Assembly: GCA_039619475.1 (NCBI GenBank)
Contig: CM077116.1
Location: 298,076,464 to 298,140,463, forward strand
Source: Icerya purchasi
Lineage: Eukaryota; Arthropoda; Insecta; Hemiptera; Monophlebidae
DNA: 64,000 nt
Reading direction: 5' to 3'
Part shown: positions 35,033 to 46,601 of the stretch, one piece after another
Position numbering within the stretch: the stretch's first letter is position 1
Layout: each line of letters opens with the position of its first letter
Made by a program: the position numbers and the translations under genes
The notes under the pieces: generated by a model
What the model was told of the DNA's origin: nothing
What the model saw: the letters and a program-made list of their open reading frames with translations, nothing else
Database searches by the model: none

Positions 35033-35290
35033 ACGATTAAACAATTAAAACAATTAAAACAATTAAAACAATTAAAACAATTAAAACGATTAAAACAATT
35101 AAAACGATTAAAACAATTAAAACGATTAAAACAATTAAAACGATTAAAACAATTAAAACAATTAAAACAATTAAAACAATTAAAACAATTAAAACGATTA
35201 AAACAATTAAAACGATTAAAACAATTAAAACAATTAAAACAATTAAAACAATTAAAACAATTAAAACGATTAAAACAATTAAAACAATAA
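35033..35290. repeat. 9-bp tandem array, about 27 units, two variants
   Basis: The unit ACAATTAAA alternates with ACGATTAAA. Because 9 is a multiple of 3, every frame is open. The plus strand gives Leu-Lys-Gln/Arg repeats and the minus strand gives Asn-Cys-Phe or Ile-Val-Leu repeats; none is likely to be coding. The G variants are not random: they alternate with A variants in two blocks, separated by runs of four to five pure A units. Confidence 0.95.
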
Positions 35291-38200
35291 ATACTTTCAC
35301 TGCTGCGCAACCAATTTAATAATAACAAACAATATCTCGACAAAAACAGACACGACAATGTCAATACAACATTTATTTTTTTAATGCAATTAGTTATATA
35401 GTGGTTATAAAATTTTCGCAATATTTAATTATTAAATAATGTTCACAATAATATTTACCGGCATCATAAACTTTTATAGTAGTCCTAATACAATTAATTA
35501 AATTACCACGTGTTATCTAATTCTTTATATGCTGCAATCGCTTCGGTAGAGCGATAGCGTTATATACGCTCACATGAGGGAGGTGGGGGGAGAAAAGATT
35601 TCGCTATTTGAAACTTCTTCTCTGAAGAAATTCAGCGCATTAACCAGTGCCAGGGGCTCTTTGATTCGTAATAATCGTCCGTCTCTTAGAACAGATAGCT
35701 GCTTGACGTATTAAAAGTAGTACACCTATAACAGTCGCCTATAAAGTTTTAATAGGAGATTTCTTTCGTAGCAGCACAATTTTTCCGGTTTGGGCGGTAC
35801 TTTTTAATTTCGTCCAAAATCATTTATTAATTTTGTCTTAAATTTAAAAGTTAATCCAGCCGTGTTGCAGAGCCGCGATAACAGGCTACTCTAGCGGAAG
35901 CTTCTGCTGTGAACGGGAGGCCGCGCGTTGTTCATTAACGTGTATTGGGAACAATAAATAACGACGAAGGCGAGCGAAGGAAAGAATTAAGAGGAGAACG
36001 AAGAAACAAACGAGAAAACGGCCGCTGATTATGGCGTCAAAGGGAGAGAGGAAAACAGTTCGGCCCGGAGGGAGGTTTGCACAAAGTTTTATTTCTTCAT
36101 TATAAAGCGAGGCGTTAGTTATGAGAAAAGATTTTTAAAAGATACACCGCCGGAATTTTCTTAAATTCGCCGACAGCCCTCACAGCGGCTCATTTTTATT
36201 ACTTTCATTTACCATTTTTATTCTTTCCTTTTATTCTGGACCGTATCCAAACGGTTTTTAATCACTTTCAGCTTAATGCCTTAGCAGTTCCTCGTCCACT
36301 TTTAATTAATTGTTTAATTGAACATGTTTATATAATACACCGAAAAAAATCAAGTGAAGCTCTTTTCGAAATGCAACATTTATATACATATATGTATGTT
36401 AAGTAAAAATGCGATTCCAATTAAAACAAAACTTCTTATCGAATAATTAATGAATTTTAATGAATTTTTCCGCTGGTTTATGGATAACTCTTCTCATTTC
36501 GTAGTTCAAGAGGTGTAATTTATTTAAATACGTCGCATATTTTTATTGAGCTTTATTTGTTTTTCACGAAACTAACGGTATGCGCGATTTTGTGTGATAT
36601 AAACAGTATGCAGAAAACGGACCGATTGTGATCAGACAAATTCGAAATAGAACACAAAAGTCACGCGAACTTTTAAAATGTGCTTGTCACATGCGTATTA
36701 TCGTGGACAGCTATAATGTTTAATGACTGCACACTTAAGTGTGGGTAGACAAGTCGGTGCATTTTTATCGGAGAACGTCTTTTGGTAACGTCGCAACTGG
36801 TAAATCGCAAAAAGGAAAGATAAACGGGACTAGGAGAAAAGGAAAAAGGGGTAAAAATCGGAGTTGTTTAACTTTTACGTTGAATTATAGTCATTATTAT
36901 GTGTGAAAAATGATATAATGACGTCACTACAGCGAAATATCCGATAGAATATACGTATTTTATAATATACTCGGAGCGGTTTTGCCAAAAACGACAATCG
37001 CCTTCAGTGGTTTCCACCAGATAAAATTACTTTACAGGATTATGTAGATCAAGAGTCGAGAAATGATAATATTCAGAATATGTACGTAAATTTTTATTTT
37101 AAAAAATTGAATAATTAGAAAGTTAGAAAATTAAAAACTTAAGACTGACCCTAGACGTAGGAAATTTATTGCTGGCTTAGATGTTTTCCCCATTTATAAC
37201 TAACTACTACTATATTTTACAATTAATATTGTGTTTTTTACGTTATTGTTGGTTGTGTTTTTTTTTGTTTTATTTATTTTTTTTTTTATTTGTTAATTTA
37301 AATTATTATTTAATAGTAAAATCTTTTTACTTCATTATTAGTTTCTTCTTTTTTTTTTAAATTTTTTTCAATTAATATGTGAAATTGATGACAAAAGAAA
37401 GGCTAGGCGTTTTTTTTTTCAAATTAAAACTGTACATAATTAACGTTATCGTTAAAAATAATTTATCAAATGATGTTAAAATACTTTCGATTGTATTGGG
37501 TTACGGCGAAATATTTGATTACGGAGTTTTAAAAAATTCTTTTTCTCACGTTTGAGAAAGAAAAAAAACCTAGTTTTCAAATAATAAATTTCGCTACAGT
37601 GATATAAGGAAAATAACAACCGACTGCTGTATTTATCTGCAATGGGCGTATACAATATACTAACGATTTATTAAAGAATTTAATACATATAGAAGGCTCC
37701 AGGACTACGTTTCAAGTAATTGAATCTTGCCATTCTTAACGAAAATACAATGTGATCAGAAAATACCTGTACCGGTGAGTTCTCGGAGGCATCTGTATAG
37801 AAACAGATTCGGATTTTACGAATGCGATGTTTCGCAGAGCGCTTACTTTAAATTTTATTCCCCATACCCCCAACAAAAAAAAAAAAAAAAAAAAAAAAAA
37901 CAAGCTATAAAAAAAACACTTTAGCAGCCGGGTAGTTTGGATAACGTACGAACACTGCTGCAGGAACTCACAATTGAAAGTAAAACGAAATCAATCTAGA
38001 GTCGTTCATTACCGAGAATATATTTTTCATTATAGTGGAAATGCATTTTTTATGTCCGATACAAAATCCGCTAATAATGTATATATACGTACTTTGCTAT
38101 TATAGGCTAAACACTTGAAAACAGATTAAAGATGGATCAATCAGATTCGCATGCGAAAAGCGTAATATTTACATGAAATGTACAAACGACTCTTATTAAA

Positions 38201-38389
38201 AATCAGTATCAAGCGGCGCTGGTCCCATTTTTATAGGCCTGAAATCCGCACACGATAAAGTTGACTTATTACTTTTATATAACACATTAATAAGTTCAGA
38301 ATGATAACGCGTACAGTTGTGTTTACTGCGTTAATAAATATTTTCTAACTTTTTTTTATAAGTGGGGGGGGGGGGGGCAAATATCCTAT
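35291..38389. other. Intergenic, no gene seen
   Basis: Mostly AT-rich. A purine-rich, GC-richer block lies at about 35930-36080 (GAGCGAAGGAAAG, AAGGGAGAGAGGAAAA). A-runs occur at 37876-37900 and a G14 run at 38364-38377. No convincing reading frame. Confidence 0.5.
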
Positions 38390-40860
38390 CCTATGCCCAA
38401 AGTATGGAGGAGAGAGAATCAACATTTAAATGTTATAAAAAATGATGCAATCTGTCTTAATTATAACGGTGGTAGTATAATCGACTATTTGCTCGTCTCA
38501 TATAAGCTAAACCTATTGACAAGCTTTCAGTTGCGACACATTGATTTCACTTTTCACAAAAAATCCGTTTTTTCCATCAAATTAAGTTACGAAATCGCAC
38601 CGCCCAAATTTTTTAAAAATTTTCTTCTTTAATTGTCTGCAATGTTGTAAAATGCCAATTATGGTCGGCTCTGGATGAAAAAGTTAACAACTTTAACTCT
38701 TATGTCTTTAGTGTAGTTCACTGAAGTCAAATTTTATTTGAGGCTTCTGTGACCGGTTGGTGGAATGAGAATTTACGATACATTACGGATAAAATTAATT
38801 CCGTTCGAAAGAAAAAATCTAAATGCATAGATAAGTTTAAATTGTTTTTCATTAACAATACCTAAATAGCTTAACGTAATATATAAAAAAAAAAGATATC
38901 CAAGGCCAAGCTTATGCGTTGGAAAAACAATGTATCAATGAAAACGCGGTTTGGAGGAGACCTTACAAACTACTGGTTAAAGATAGGATGGGGTTGATTA
39001 AACCTGATACTGGATCCAATCAGCATCCTGCTCGGATACTAATAAAGGTGGGTCCCTGTAAAACTGATAAACTTTTAGTTTCGTTACGTTTGAATACGTC
39101 TCCTTCTTTTAGTAGATATATGTTGGACAATATCATGAATAAATTGCAAAACAGAAAAGTATCCGTTTACGATAAAATTAACAATAAACTTATTAAATTT
39201 TTAAATAAAAAATTCCCTCATTTTTTCTTCACACTTTTTCCCAAATAGTATCGTCTGCAGGTTTTCCCTTAGCGATGCAAAGTGGCTGATATTAGACTCT
39301 AAACCTGGGGAAAATCGATATCTCTTATTAATACTGCCTCATATGCTAAACTCTATCGTGGCAAAGAATTTGGAAGGTTTTCTTTAAATTAATTTTATGC
39401 GAAGTGTCTAGTAAAGACCTGCCCGTCCCAATCAATTTTGTTTCCGTTCAGGGTTTTCTTTGAAGGGTTTAGTGTTTAAACTAGTTCGCGAAATTAAGTT
39501 CCCACAACTGTCATCTCAAAACTTTTGACAACTGTAGATGGTTTACAATAATGAAAATATCTCGAAACCTAATAATTTCAATCCCTATTTAATCAATTTA
39601 ATTACTTCATTGATGGAGTTTGTAGGTCTCGAGCTTAGAACCTACTTCAAAAAGGTTACGTGCGGTGTTCCTCACGATTCCATTCTTGGTCCCACTTTGT
39701 GGAATTTGCTCTACTCTCCGTAGTGCATAGTTGAGTTGAAAAATTTTGCAAATCTTTTGATAATAAATATGAATTTATTTCGTATGCCGATGACTTTTTC
39801 CCGGTCTCCGATGTGCACAAAAATTATCTTTCCTAACAGATCGAAATCATTTCCACAAATTACCTTCAAGAAGTTCTTGGTTACTTGGATTTAGCGTCTC
39901 CGTTCCCAAATGCAGTTTTTCTATATTTAGTGACCGTTGTAACTGTTAAGCAGCCAATTCGCCCCTTATTTCTGTACCCTCAGTCAATCGTTTCATTAAT
40001 TTAAAGAATTTGGGAATAATTGCAGATGAAAATCTAACTTTCGTTCCTCATTATAATACGATGTTCCCTTTAATAAATCAGCTAGAATTTAGCTCAACGA
40101 CTGAGGTTTAGCTTGCAGAGAACGTTACATACTCCACACAGATTTAATTCAGATCCTGCAATGATGTCGCTGTCTATTTTCATATAATAATTCTACGTTT
40201 AGCTAACAAACAGAAAAAACTCGTTCAGAATCGGCTTGCTGAACAAAACTTGTTTGATCTTGGTGGCTAATGGACTTATATGTTATTGGTAGAGCAATGT
40301 AAATTAACTCATCTATGAATCAACTGAATCTAATAGAAAATAACTTTCTAGAAATTTCACATCAACAAAATCTTTCAAAAGTAAGTTAAAAAAATTGATT
40401 GCTTGGCGATAGAATGCAGATATTACTGTCAGGAAAACTTATGAATTCGTGCCAGACATTTCTTTAAACTAAAAAAAATATAAAATACGAATATTAACTA
40501 TAATTCATAGCTGATCTCTGGGCATGGAAAATTTCAATCCTATTTGTTTAAATTTAAGCTTGCAGCGTTCCGAAGTGTACATTAGGCTCAATAAGTTTGA
40601 TAACTTGTGAAACACTTTATTTTTGAATGTCCTGCCTACCCTAACATCTGCGAATCGTTTAATCTCGCGAACAATTCCACTTTTCTTTCATCTTAGACAA
40701 GAAGTGCCATGCAGCGTTCTTCGAGTACGCTGAAAAAGCAATGTGCCGTAAGTCTTACAAATCAGTATATTTATCTATACTCTAAATCGAACGTGAACCC
40801 GAGGTAACTGAATTGTCTGAGTGGTGCGGATTTTTAGACTCTTTTAATTACAATTTGACT
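38390..40860 (+). pseudogene. R1-like LINE relic, endonuclease end to C-terminus
   Basis: The plus strand at 38460-38590 reads NGGSIIDYLLVSYKLNLLTS, the C-terminal endonuclease segment (family SSVIDYVLVS). After a decayed linker, 39538-39723 contains VGLELRTYFKKVTCGVPHDS and ILGPTLWNLLY (RT motif B; family GVPQGSILGP.LWN..Y). Then SYADDFFPV (motif C) appears near 39780, and a QIEIISTNYLQEVLGYLDLA segment matches the 30.99 kb relic. The C-terminal portion (40440-40640) is recognisable as the same family. Stops are frequent in all frames. Confidence 0.7.
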
Positions 40861-41471
40861 TTATACTTAATTCATACACTTATTAAATCTTACACGTATT
40901 ACAGACCAATCGTCTCCATCTAATAATCTAAGTACACCTTGCAGCGAACTAACACGTACAGTACGTTTATTGTTTTTTTTATATATGTATTTTATTTTGT
41001 TGCAATTACACCTTTCACCTATAGCTCGGGAGCTGATCAACATTTTTTTTGTTAGGTATTTCAGGCACTTCGAAAACTTGCTCAATACGTTCTTTAGTAA
41101 TACCTAAATGCGAAAAGACAAACCTGGCTGAAGTGTTAGGGGGCTTAAGCGACCCTTAAATTTTTTAGAGAAGGGAAAATTTTTTCGCAAAAAATATATT
41201 TGAGGCACGATGAAATTTTAACATGTTAAAATTTAGTATTCGAAGAGTTAAATCAAAATGGCAGATCATTTACCCGGGGTAAAAGTGTTGCCACGTGCTT
41301 GCAAAAGTATATTTTAAAAAATCGAAAAAATGTACTTAAGGCACGATGAAATTTATACAGGATAATACTTGTGGCTAAAAACAAATATTTACAAAAAGAC
41401 AGGTCGTTTCAGTGGGACATTTTACCTGTCAGGCGATTGAGAATGTTCAACGTGAGTGTGAGTGAGTAGCG
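40861..41471. other. Unassigned stretch with a direct repeat
   Basis: GAGGCACGATGAAATTTTAA at 41203-41222 and AAGGCACGATGAAATTTATA at 41338-41357 are near-identical words 135 bp apart. The stretch lies immediately downstream (minus strand) of the unidentified frame at 41472-41987 and might be its 3' UTR or part of an element. No coding motif. Confidence 0.4.
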
Positions 41472-41987
41472 TTATGGGTAGGTTAATGTTGATTCTTCTT
41501 GCATTTCTTCAAAAACATCGTCTTCTAAATTGTTGAGCAGAGATATATTTTGATAAATTATATTAACAGTGTCGTGTGATGTGCCTTTACCTGAGGCAGT
41601 GTCAACAAAACGATCGAATTTGTACTCGTATTATCTTGTAAGAGCATCAATTCCTGGCGCTTTTATACAAACATATTGTTTTTTTTTCAAAAATACACTC
41701 GCTTCATCCGTATTATTAGTTATTATACACAGCCTAGCGGCAGTCAAACCTGCCGTTTGACTCCAAGAAATTGCTAATAAAATAAAGATTACACAAAACG
41801 TAATCAAACGTTCTTTATTAAAAATTAACGAAAAAAATAAAAAATTTTCCCGCTTATAAAACAAAAATAGGCAAACAGAAGACAACAGTTGAATTCTGGT
41901 CATGTAGTAAGAATGAAGGATGACCGATGGACCTATCTTTCTGGCTTCTTTCATATTATAAAAGCAGACAGGGGCGTCAGCTGACAA
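41472..41987 (-). pseudogene. Unidentified frame with signal-like hydrophobic segment, one internal stop
   Basis: One minus-strand frame runs 172 codons, interrupted only by a TAA at 41631-41633. The first half contains a hydrophobic stretch, ITFCVIFILLAISWSQTAG (about 41765-41821), looking like a signal peptide or membrane anchor. Mixed-composition sequence with two cysteines follows. The part beyond the stop is acidic and ends EDDVFEEMQEESTLTYP. Normal, non-repetitive amino-acid composition over the whole length sets it apart from neighbouring noise frames. I do not recognise the family. Options are a host secreted or membrane gene exon, a transposon accessory gene, or an old viral insertion. 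The true start is unclear: no Met lies just before the hydrophobic segment, so an upstream exon is possible. Confidence 0.4.
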
Positions 41988-42120
41988 GATGGAGGGATAA
42001 TTTTAATAATTTCTTGTTTAATAAAACTTTCGAAGAAAGTAACTACAGACAGAATTGAATGTGAGAGATTGCGTGAAAAATTTTCCCATTATGGACCGAG
42101 AAAATTTAATATTTGGTTGT

Positions 42121-42148
42121 TTTATTATTATTATTATTATTATTATTC
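42121..42148. repeat. (TTA)n run at the 3' end of the Dong/R4-like LINE
   Basis: About nine TTA units; on the element's strand this is a (TAA)n tail or target. Confidence 0.9.
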
Positions 42149-43066
42149 CTTGCCTTCTTCTCCGCTTTTCGCAGGTTTAAGCTGTAGCTTCTCGGGCATG
42201 AACCAGGCAGAAGTACATTACGTTTCTTTAAACATTCTGCATATGCGAGTGGAATCTATGATGACTGATTTCTGAATACCGTCTACCAGGTTTTTTTTAT
42301 AGTTTAGATGTAATTCGACAGTACCTTTCCTTACCGTTACTGGCACGACCGCCATTGTTGAATAACGAATGGTATTATCCTAGCCCTATTCATAGCCCGA
42401 AGTCTTTTAACCTCCATGGCTAATTCCATGTATTTATTAATTTTCATAGAGTATCTGTTTTGCATGTTTTCGTTATTCACAACTGTAATATCAATAAAGG
42501 CCACATGTTTATTCTTCTTATCGACTAACGTTATATTATCAGGTCGGTTCGCAGCGACCTTTTTATCTGTTATTATTGCATGTCCCGGTATATCTTACGC
42601 GTTTCATTTTCAGCGGTATCAGGTTGTTTACATTTGTAATACGGTTCATTATTAATACCGTGTAATTTGCATATCTCTTTATATATAATCATAGAAACAT
42701 TATTACGTCTGTGTGTTTATTGCGTTTGTGTCAGCATGCGGCTTCCTGCGAGTATATAATCTATGGTTTCCAGGTTTCCGTTACACTTTCTACAGTTTTC
42801 GTTTTCTATCCTTTCTTTTAACATTTTCTACCTATATACACGTGTTTCCCATACACCATTCTGTATTGCTAACATGTAACCCTCTGTTTGCGGATAAATC
42901 TTACCAGCCGCTAGCCATTTGTGCGTGTTTACTCTATCCACCCTGTTTTTGTTTATCGCTGCCCAGTATATACCATGGAGGGGTATTTCATTTAAGGTGT
43001 TGCGCATGTTCTTTTCACCGTTGTCAACTAATACCTGTATTTCATTTGTTACTTGCGGAGACATTG
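42149..43066 (-). pseudogene. Dong/R4-like LINE 3' part with restriction-like endonuclease
   Basis: Minus-strand reading, 5' to 3': NEIPLHGIYWAAINKNRVDR, VNTHKWLAAGKIYPQTEGYM, LAIQNGVWETRVYR (single frame, 43063-42828). The zinc-finger region follows as NCRKCNGNLETIDYILAGS, where the family CCHC has lost its H and last C. Next come MIIYKEICKLHGI, then RPDNITLVDKKNKHVAFIDI, the R-P-D...D core of the restriction-like endonuclease near 42500-42560. It closes with MKINKYMELAMEVKRL. This architecture (C-terminal restriction-like nuclease, no APE domain) is that of the R2/R4/Dong group. The copy is 5'-truncated, with frameshifts and stops, and lies between two TTA runs. Confidence 0.8.
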
Positions 43067-43088
43067 TTATTAATATTATTATTATTAT
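43067..43088. repeat. (TTA)n run at the 5' end of the Dong/R4-like LINE
   Basis: TTATTAATATTATTATTATTAT, with one interruption, borders the truncated 5' end. With the run at 42121-42148 it brackets the element. Confidence 0.85.
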
Positions 43089-44965
43089 GAAAGGCAAGAA
43101 TTCTAACTCTGACAGTTCTTCTTGGATTTTTAATTACTCTTATGATATTATATTGCGAAATGCGAGAAGGGTATTCTTCATGTGGTTCTTTCCATATTTT
43201 GCAAAAATCGAACCAGTCTCTAACATTAATATTGAGCTAATACGCAAATTAATTTAAACAGCAGATAAACAATTACAGCCAAGCATCGAAGAGATATTAC
43301 ATTTATTTAAAATACAGATTAATGGAGAAAAAGCAACCGTTTTCTTTTATTGGAAAAACGCACGAGATGTGATTCGAATAAATTATCAAACTGTTAAGTT
43401 TCAAGACGGTAATAAATACACTCGACTATTCGATTAGACCGGCGGATAAGATGCAGGCGAGATACAAAAATCGCAGACAAAGCAACGTAATTAGAACAGG
43501 GCCGGAAACAAAATCAGCACCGCATCTAGGCTTCCGATGATGTTATAAAAAACACTGGTTAAAACACGACTATTCGGTAAGTATTATGAATGTAAAAAAC
43601 GTGTAAATAAAAACCGATAGAATAGAAATAAATTTGGAACTTTTGGAATCCGTTCGGAATTTTTATATTTAACTGTAGTACAAATACAAACGAAAGCCAG
43701 AAAGGCTCAAATTTTTCTACATTAAAAGTTATCGGCAAATAAATTTCAAAATTGGAACTGCGATAAAGGATGTACATGAAAGCAATTGAATATTCTAGGA
43801 TCATCGATAACGAACGATGAACGATAGTGGACGTTCTACGTTCAATAAACCAACGACAAAGAATTGCAAAGTGTACAGTTAAAAAAAGATCAGTGCTTAC
43901 CGGTTTAAAACACGACATATTGAACGTGTATATTTTACAGTTGATGCGAATTGGTAGAACAAAAAATGAAACGTGCAGCCATCGATATTATTTTAAATAA
44001 TGAGCTAGATATTACAAATGGCCAAACTTTCAAACAATATAGCTGAGCGGAACAACGAATAATATTAACAAAATCTCCGCAGCCACCTTTTTTCTGTTGC
44101 GAATAAAGTTCAAATATCGAACGTGTTAAAGCTGAACTGTTATACAATCTGTTGAACTATTCGCGATAAAAGAATTTGTAATGTCGAATGTCAATTATAT
44201 GATTTTATCTTACTTTATTGCTATATATTAACAAAATCATTCGTAAACAATAACAAAGAATATAGGGTAGGAACAAAAATAATCACCGTAAAGGTTAACA
44301 TACATATATAAGAAGTAAGGTTATTTTCAAATGGTTCCTGTCCACGCTGGCGTATTTGGTAAAGAAGCAGTTGACAATGTAACCAAAAAGATAGGGCAGA
44401 CGCCAACTGGTAACACTGTAGGGTATATACGAAAATGCGTGTGCGAGTAATTGGCCAACTGGTAACTGGAACCCAATCGATAATGACCAGTTCTGTTGTA
44501 ATTAATAGCCAACCATCAAGATAGCTAACAAATCTTATAAAAGCGAATAATTTCGAACCCAGTATGTTTTTTAACTTTTTCTCTAGTTAACGTAAACTTT
44601 TATTTATTTTTTCGCGAGTCGGTAAAAATTGTTAACAAGTACCGAACTGAGATGACACAGTTCGAATCTTATCAAAAAACACGAAATATTATTATTCACT
44701 TTCACGGAAAAATATTAAATTGTTAAGCCTGCTATTTTATTTACATCATTGAGAATATACGTTAATTATTTTTATAAGAGAACATTTGTAAATTTAATTT
44801 ATCGGTGAGAAATAAGACATTAAAAAATAAAAATAAAAATTTGGCAGTTAAATGTAATAAAACAAGATGAATTAAAAATTTACATTTGCGTAATAATAAA
44901 TTCAAAACGTTCCCATTTTGAACTTTAATATCATCGTGATAAATTTTTCTCACAGCATTCCTGTG
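43089..44965. other. Intergenic, no gene seen
   Basis: AT-rich. Frames at 43559-43918, 43935-44147 and 44221-44512 (minus) have no recognisable domain. TGGTAACTGGAACC / CCAACTGGTAAC words recur at 44405-44475, with no evident element. Confidence 0.5.
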
Positions 44966-45928
44966 AATATATATGTATATAACTCGGCCATTTTGGCCTC
45001 GCAAGGGGGTAATTCATAGGCCGGCCTCCATTAGAAAAAAATGTTCCAATTTTATGTAACGAAAAAATATCCCAAAAAATGTCCCAATTTTACGTAACAC
45101 GTTTGTAATATTTTAATTTTTAACGACTTTCAAAAAGAAGGAGGTTACGTTCGTCGCGTATGTTTGTTTTTTTTTTTTTTTTTACGTTTGCTTGAGCATA
45201 ACTCATATTTATATAGACCGACTTTATTAATTTTTTGCCCATTAGGAAGAGTACCATTCAACTTAGGTACCATGTGAGTAATGATGAAAATCAGTGAACA
45301 CAAATTTAGTATTCGTCAAAAAACGTGAAAAAACGTGATCCCTTTGGATAAGTTTTTTTTTTTCTTATTATTTTTTATTAGTATAATAGAGGCGGTTGAC
45401 TTAAAATACTATCAAACGCTTCAAACTTTTCTACACTTGTCGTTTTCGAACCGAAAGGCGCATCATCTATAAATGTCGGAAATTCTTCGCTATCGTACAG
45501 TTCGTCGTCACGTTTCAGTTTGCACAAATCACGTTTACGTTCGGTGGCGGTTTTCGTTTTCGGAAATATAATGAATACATTTCTCATTACTGAACAAGTT
45601 GATGAATAAGAAGTCCCACCATAATAGGGAGAAGCATGCATAGACTATATCGCTAATTTAATAATACCATGGGGAAACGCGAGAAAAGTATTTATATGTG
45701 TTGTAGTATGTTATGTTGTTTCGGTAGTTTAATAAAATTTATGGTATAAATTATTGGTTGTATTTTTTTTTTATTATATCAAACTGGGACTTTTTTTCGT
45801 TATAAAATCTAATGGGGGCCGGCTTAAGAATTATGTTGTAAATTTTGATAATTTTATACAAAGTATAGAAGAGAAAGAGACAGAAATGTAAGCAAGAGGG
45901 GTTAGGTCAAAATGCCCGATATATATAG
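44966..45928. mobile_element. Non-autonomous element with PLE-type inverted termini
   Basis: The left arm (44966-45110) begins ATATATATGTATATAACTCG and GCCATTTTGGCCTCGCAAGG, then jumps to GGCCGGCCTCCATTAG and ATGTTCCAATTTTATGTAAC. The right arm (45780-45928), reverse complemented, begins TATATATCGGGCATTTTGAC and CCCCTCTTGCTTACATTTCT, passes CTTCTATACTTTGTATAAAA, and ends GGCCCCCATTAGATTTTATA. Both arms are versions of the repeat bounding the PLE at 18.2-21.4 kb, again closing in TA runs. The roughly 670-bp interior has no RT. It holds a T-run (45168-45182) and an 87-codon frame. A deletion derivative or mobilised non-autonomous partner is inferred. Confidence 0.6.
45378..45641 (-). CDS. Hypothetical 87-aa frame inside the PLE-type element
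   Basis: Not recognised. The frame has balanced, charged composition: RNVFIIFPKTKTATERKRDL, KLKRDDELYDSEEFPTFIDD and ending SILSQPPLLY. This differs from the N/I/K-rich noise frames nearby. It lies wholly between the inverted arms of the 44.97-45.93 kb element. It could be a captured exon, a small element-encoded protein, or chance. Met at 45641 is the first in frame; a second Met (about 20 codons in) is equally possible. Confidence 0.3.
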   Translation of the reverse strand: MHASPYYGGTSYSSTCSVMRNVFIIFPKTKTATERKRDLCKLKRDDELYDSEEFPTFIDDAPFGSKTTSVEKFEAFDSILSQPPLLY

Positions 45929-46515
45929 GAGTGTTTAAAAATGTTTGCATCATTTTTCCAAAATTTTTTAAAATTCAAAAAGTTCCTATTCCTTATTAAA
46001 TTGAAATTTTCATTTGCTAGATTAATATCTATCATGGCGCTCTCTAGAATAAAAACTATCTAATATTAATTTTTTGTTTTTTAAACAACATTTTATTAGA
46101 CTGACAGGAATTTAGTATATCGATAAAATGTCGCAGGGCAATAAATATAGCGATAAACATGTGTGGTATTACACGATAAAATTACTTTTGTCATGTAGGT
46201 TTTCCTATTTGTTTTAATTAATACTGCCCCCCCCCCCCCCGGCCATAAGCGAGTTATTTACCGGTGGAGAATAAAATGGTCGACTTTTTACATAGCCGGA
46301 GCATGATAAAAGAAACGTTGACAACCACTAGTCCGGAGATCAGCAGTCTATCGTCGGTGATGAGTCTGTGTGTTAGGGTCGCAAAAAAATTGTCCGATTT
46401 TTGTTGGTTACGAGTTGGCGTGTCTTCCTTAATTGCTTCGATATTTAGAGTTACCAGTTAGCCAATTCCCGAAAGATATCATCACTGCTGATAACGGATT
46501 AGATTGATTTCTAAT
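45929..46515. other. Intergenic, no gene seen; C14 run at 46227-46240
   Basis: AT-rich flank with a C14 homopolymer. A short plus frame (46264-46461) has no recognisable motif. Confidence 0.5.
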
Positions 46516-46601
46516 TATGTTTTTTTTTTTTTTTTTTTTTCCTACCCTGGGCGCGCCAGCGGCCTTGACCCAACAACATGAAAAATTAACAGTTATAACT
46601 A

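Noticed and set aside
35033..35290. Possible CRISPR array
   Set aside because: Contiguous 9-bp units without spacers, in a eukaryote-like context.
34951..35421. Long frames encoding LKQ, NCF or IVL repeats on both strands
   Set aside because: They arise because the 9-bp tandem unit has no stop in any frame; there is no unique protein sequence.
42416..43257. Plus-strand frames of 79-125 codons
   Set aside because: Antisense to the Dong/R4-like translation, which has the diagnostic motifs.
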